Of a stretch of DNA of 64,000 bases, positions 63,761 through 64,000 are shown in pieces. The stretch lies in contig NZ_BOPG01000005.1 in NCBI RefSeq assembly GCF_016863635.1, positions 1 through 64,000 of the forward strand, written 5' to 3'. The notes under the pieces were generated by a model. That model was not told the origin of the DNA. It saw only the letters and a list, made by a program, of their open reading frames with translations, and searched no databases. The stretch comes from Virgisporangium aurantiacum. GTDB lineage: Bacteria > Actinomycetota > Actinomycetes > Mycobacteriales > Micromonosporaceae. Position numbers and translations under genes: made by a program. Numbering within the stretch: position 1 is the stretch's first letter; every line of letters starts with the position of its first letter.

Positions 63761-63997
63761 CTACTTGCCGGCCTTCTTGGCCTGAGCCTGCTGGGCCTTG
63801 GCGTACTTCTGCTGGAACTTCGCCACGCGACCGGCGGTGTCGAGCACCCGCTGCTTGCCCGTGTAGAACGGGTGGCAGACGTTGCACGTCTCGACGTGGA
63901 TCGAGCCGTTCTTCGCCGTGCTGCGCGTGGTGAAGGTGTTACCGCAGGAACAGGTGACCTCGGTGGTCACGTACTGCGGGTGGACGCCCTGCTTCAT
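63761..63997 (-). CDS. rpmE: Ribosomal protein L31, zinc-binding (C+) form
   Basis: 78 residues. [26 protein letters not shown] and [30 protein letters not shown] are the L31 core. Cys16, Cys18, Cys38 and Cys41 form the zinc site, so this is the zinc-dependent copy; actinobacteria often carry a zinc-free copy elsewhere, repressed by Zur. A Lys-rich tail ends the protein. The start is at 63997, so the upstream region lies outside the window. Confidence 0.97.
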   Translation of the reverse strand: MKQGVHPQYVTTEVTCSCGNTFTTRSTAKNGSIHVETCNVCHPFYTGKQRVLDTAGRVAKFQQKYAKAQQAQAKKAGK

Positions 63998-64000
63998 TTC

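Overview
The window is a high-GC actinobacterial chromosome segment. The evidence is very GC-rich third codon positions, frequent GTG starts with 4-base GTGA/ATGA overlaps, NucS mismatch repair instead of MutSL, a giant NAD-dependent glutamate dehydrogenase, FilP-type coiled-coil proteins, and a gene order close to the Streptomyces rpmE-prfA-prmC-sua5-glyA-atp and filP-mce-thiolase neighbourhoods. A filamentous actinobacterium of the Micromonosporales or a related order is my best guess; the genus cannot be fixed from the sequence alone.

Layout. 1-6.1 kb: start of etfB with an operator-like palindrome, a small membrane protein, a VapC-like/RHH toxin-antitoxin pair, an IlvG-type ThDP enzyme, a membrane-anchored Hsp70-like protein with decapeptide repeats, and an enoyl-CoA hydratase. 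6.2-11.7 kb: a DUF6232 protein, an ABC ATPase, and a three-gene operon (membrane protein, DCC-type thiol protein, TetR regulator) whose promoter is flanked by two identical 16-bp palindromes, then a large LuxR-type ATPase regulator. 11.7-12.5 kb: tiny ORFs and many inverted repeats. 12.4-24.2 kb: a lipoprotein penicillin-binding protein followed by a 38-codon membrane gene, NAD-GDH, an arginase-fold protein with an altered metal site, a thioredoxin-TPR protein, an Asp23 protein, a thiolase and methylmalonyl-CoA epimerase.

24.2-37.8 kb: two tandem FilP/DivIVA-like coiled-coil proteins, the second with five D-x-x-S/N-T-Q-V repeats, a 3-hydroxyacyl-CoA dehydrogenase, an SDR, an aldehyde dehydrogenase, a nucS - P-loop kinase - Thg1-like operon, and two ABC-2 exporter pairs facing each other. 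37.9-40.0 kb: a frameshifted TnpB-like element with an end hairpin. 40.0-45.0 kb: secreted lipase-like hydrolase, VOC protein, PduO-type adenosyltransferase, murA (Asp active site), GNAT and small membrane proteins.

45.0-54.7 kb: the complete F-type ATP synthase operon (atpB-E-F-H-A-G-D-C) on the minus strand. An intrinsic-terminator-like structure lies before atpC, and a plus-strand secreted-protein gene separates the AtpI-like gene (coupled to glyA) from the rest. 54.7-64 kb: an SDR-DUF2867 fusion, two PAP2 phosphatases, a low-molecular-weight tyrosine phosphatase, two convergent YrdC-domain genes, prmC, a TPR-GGDEF diguanylate cyclase lying between prmC and prfA, prfA and rpmE. Most of the window is core housekeeping DNA. 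The accessory spots are the toxin-antitoxin pair, the 11.7-12.5 kb micro-gene patch, and the TnpB-like element.
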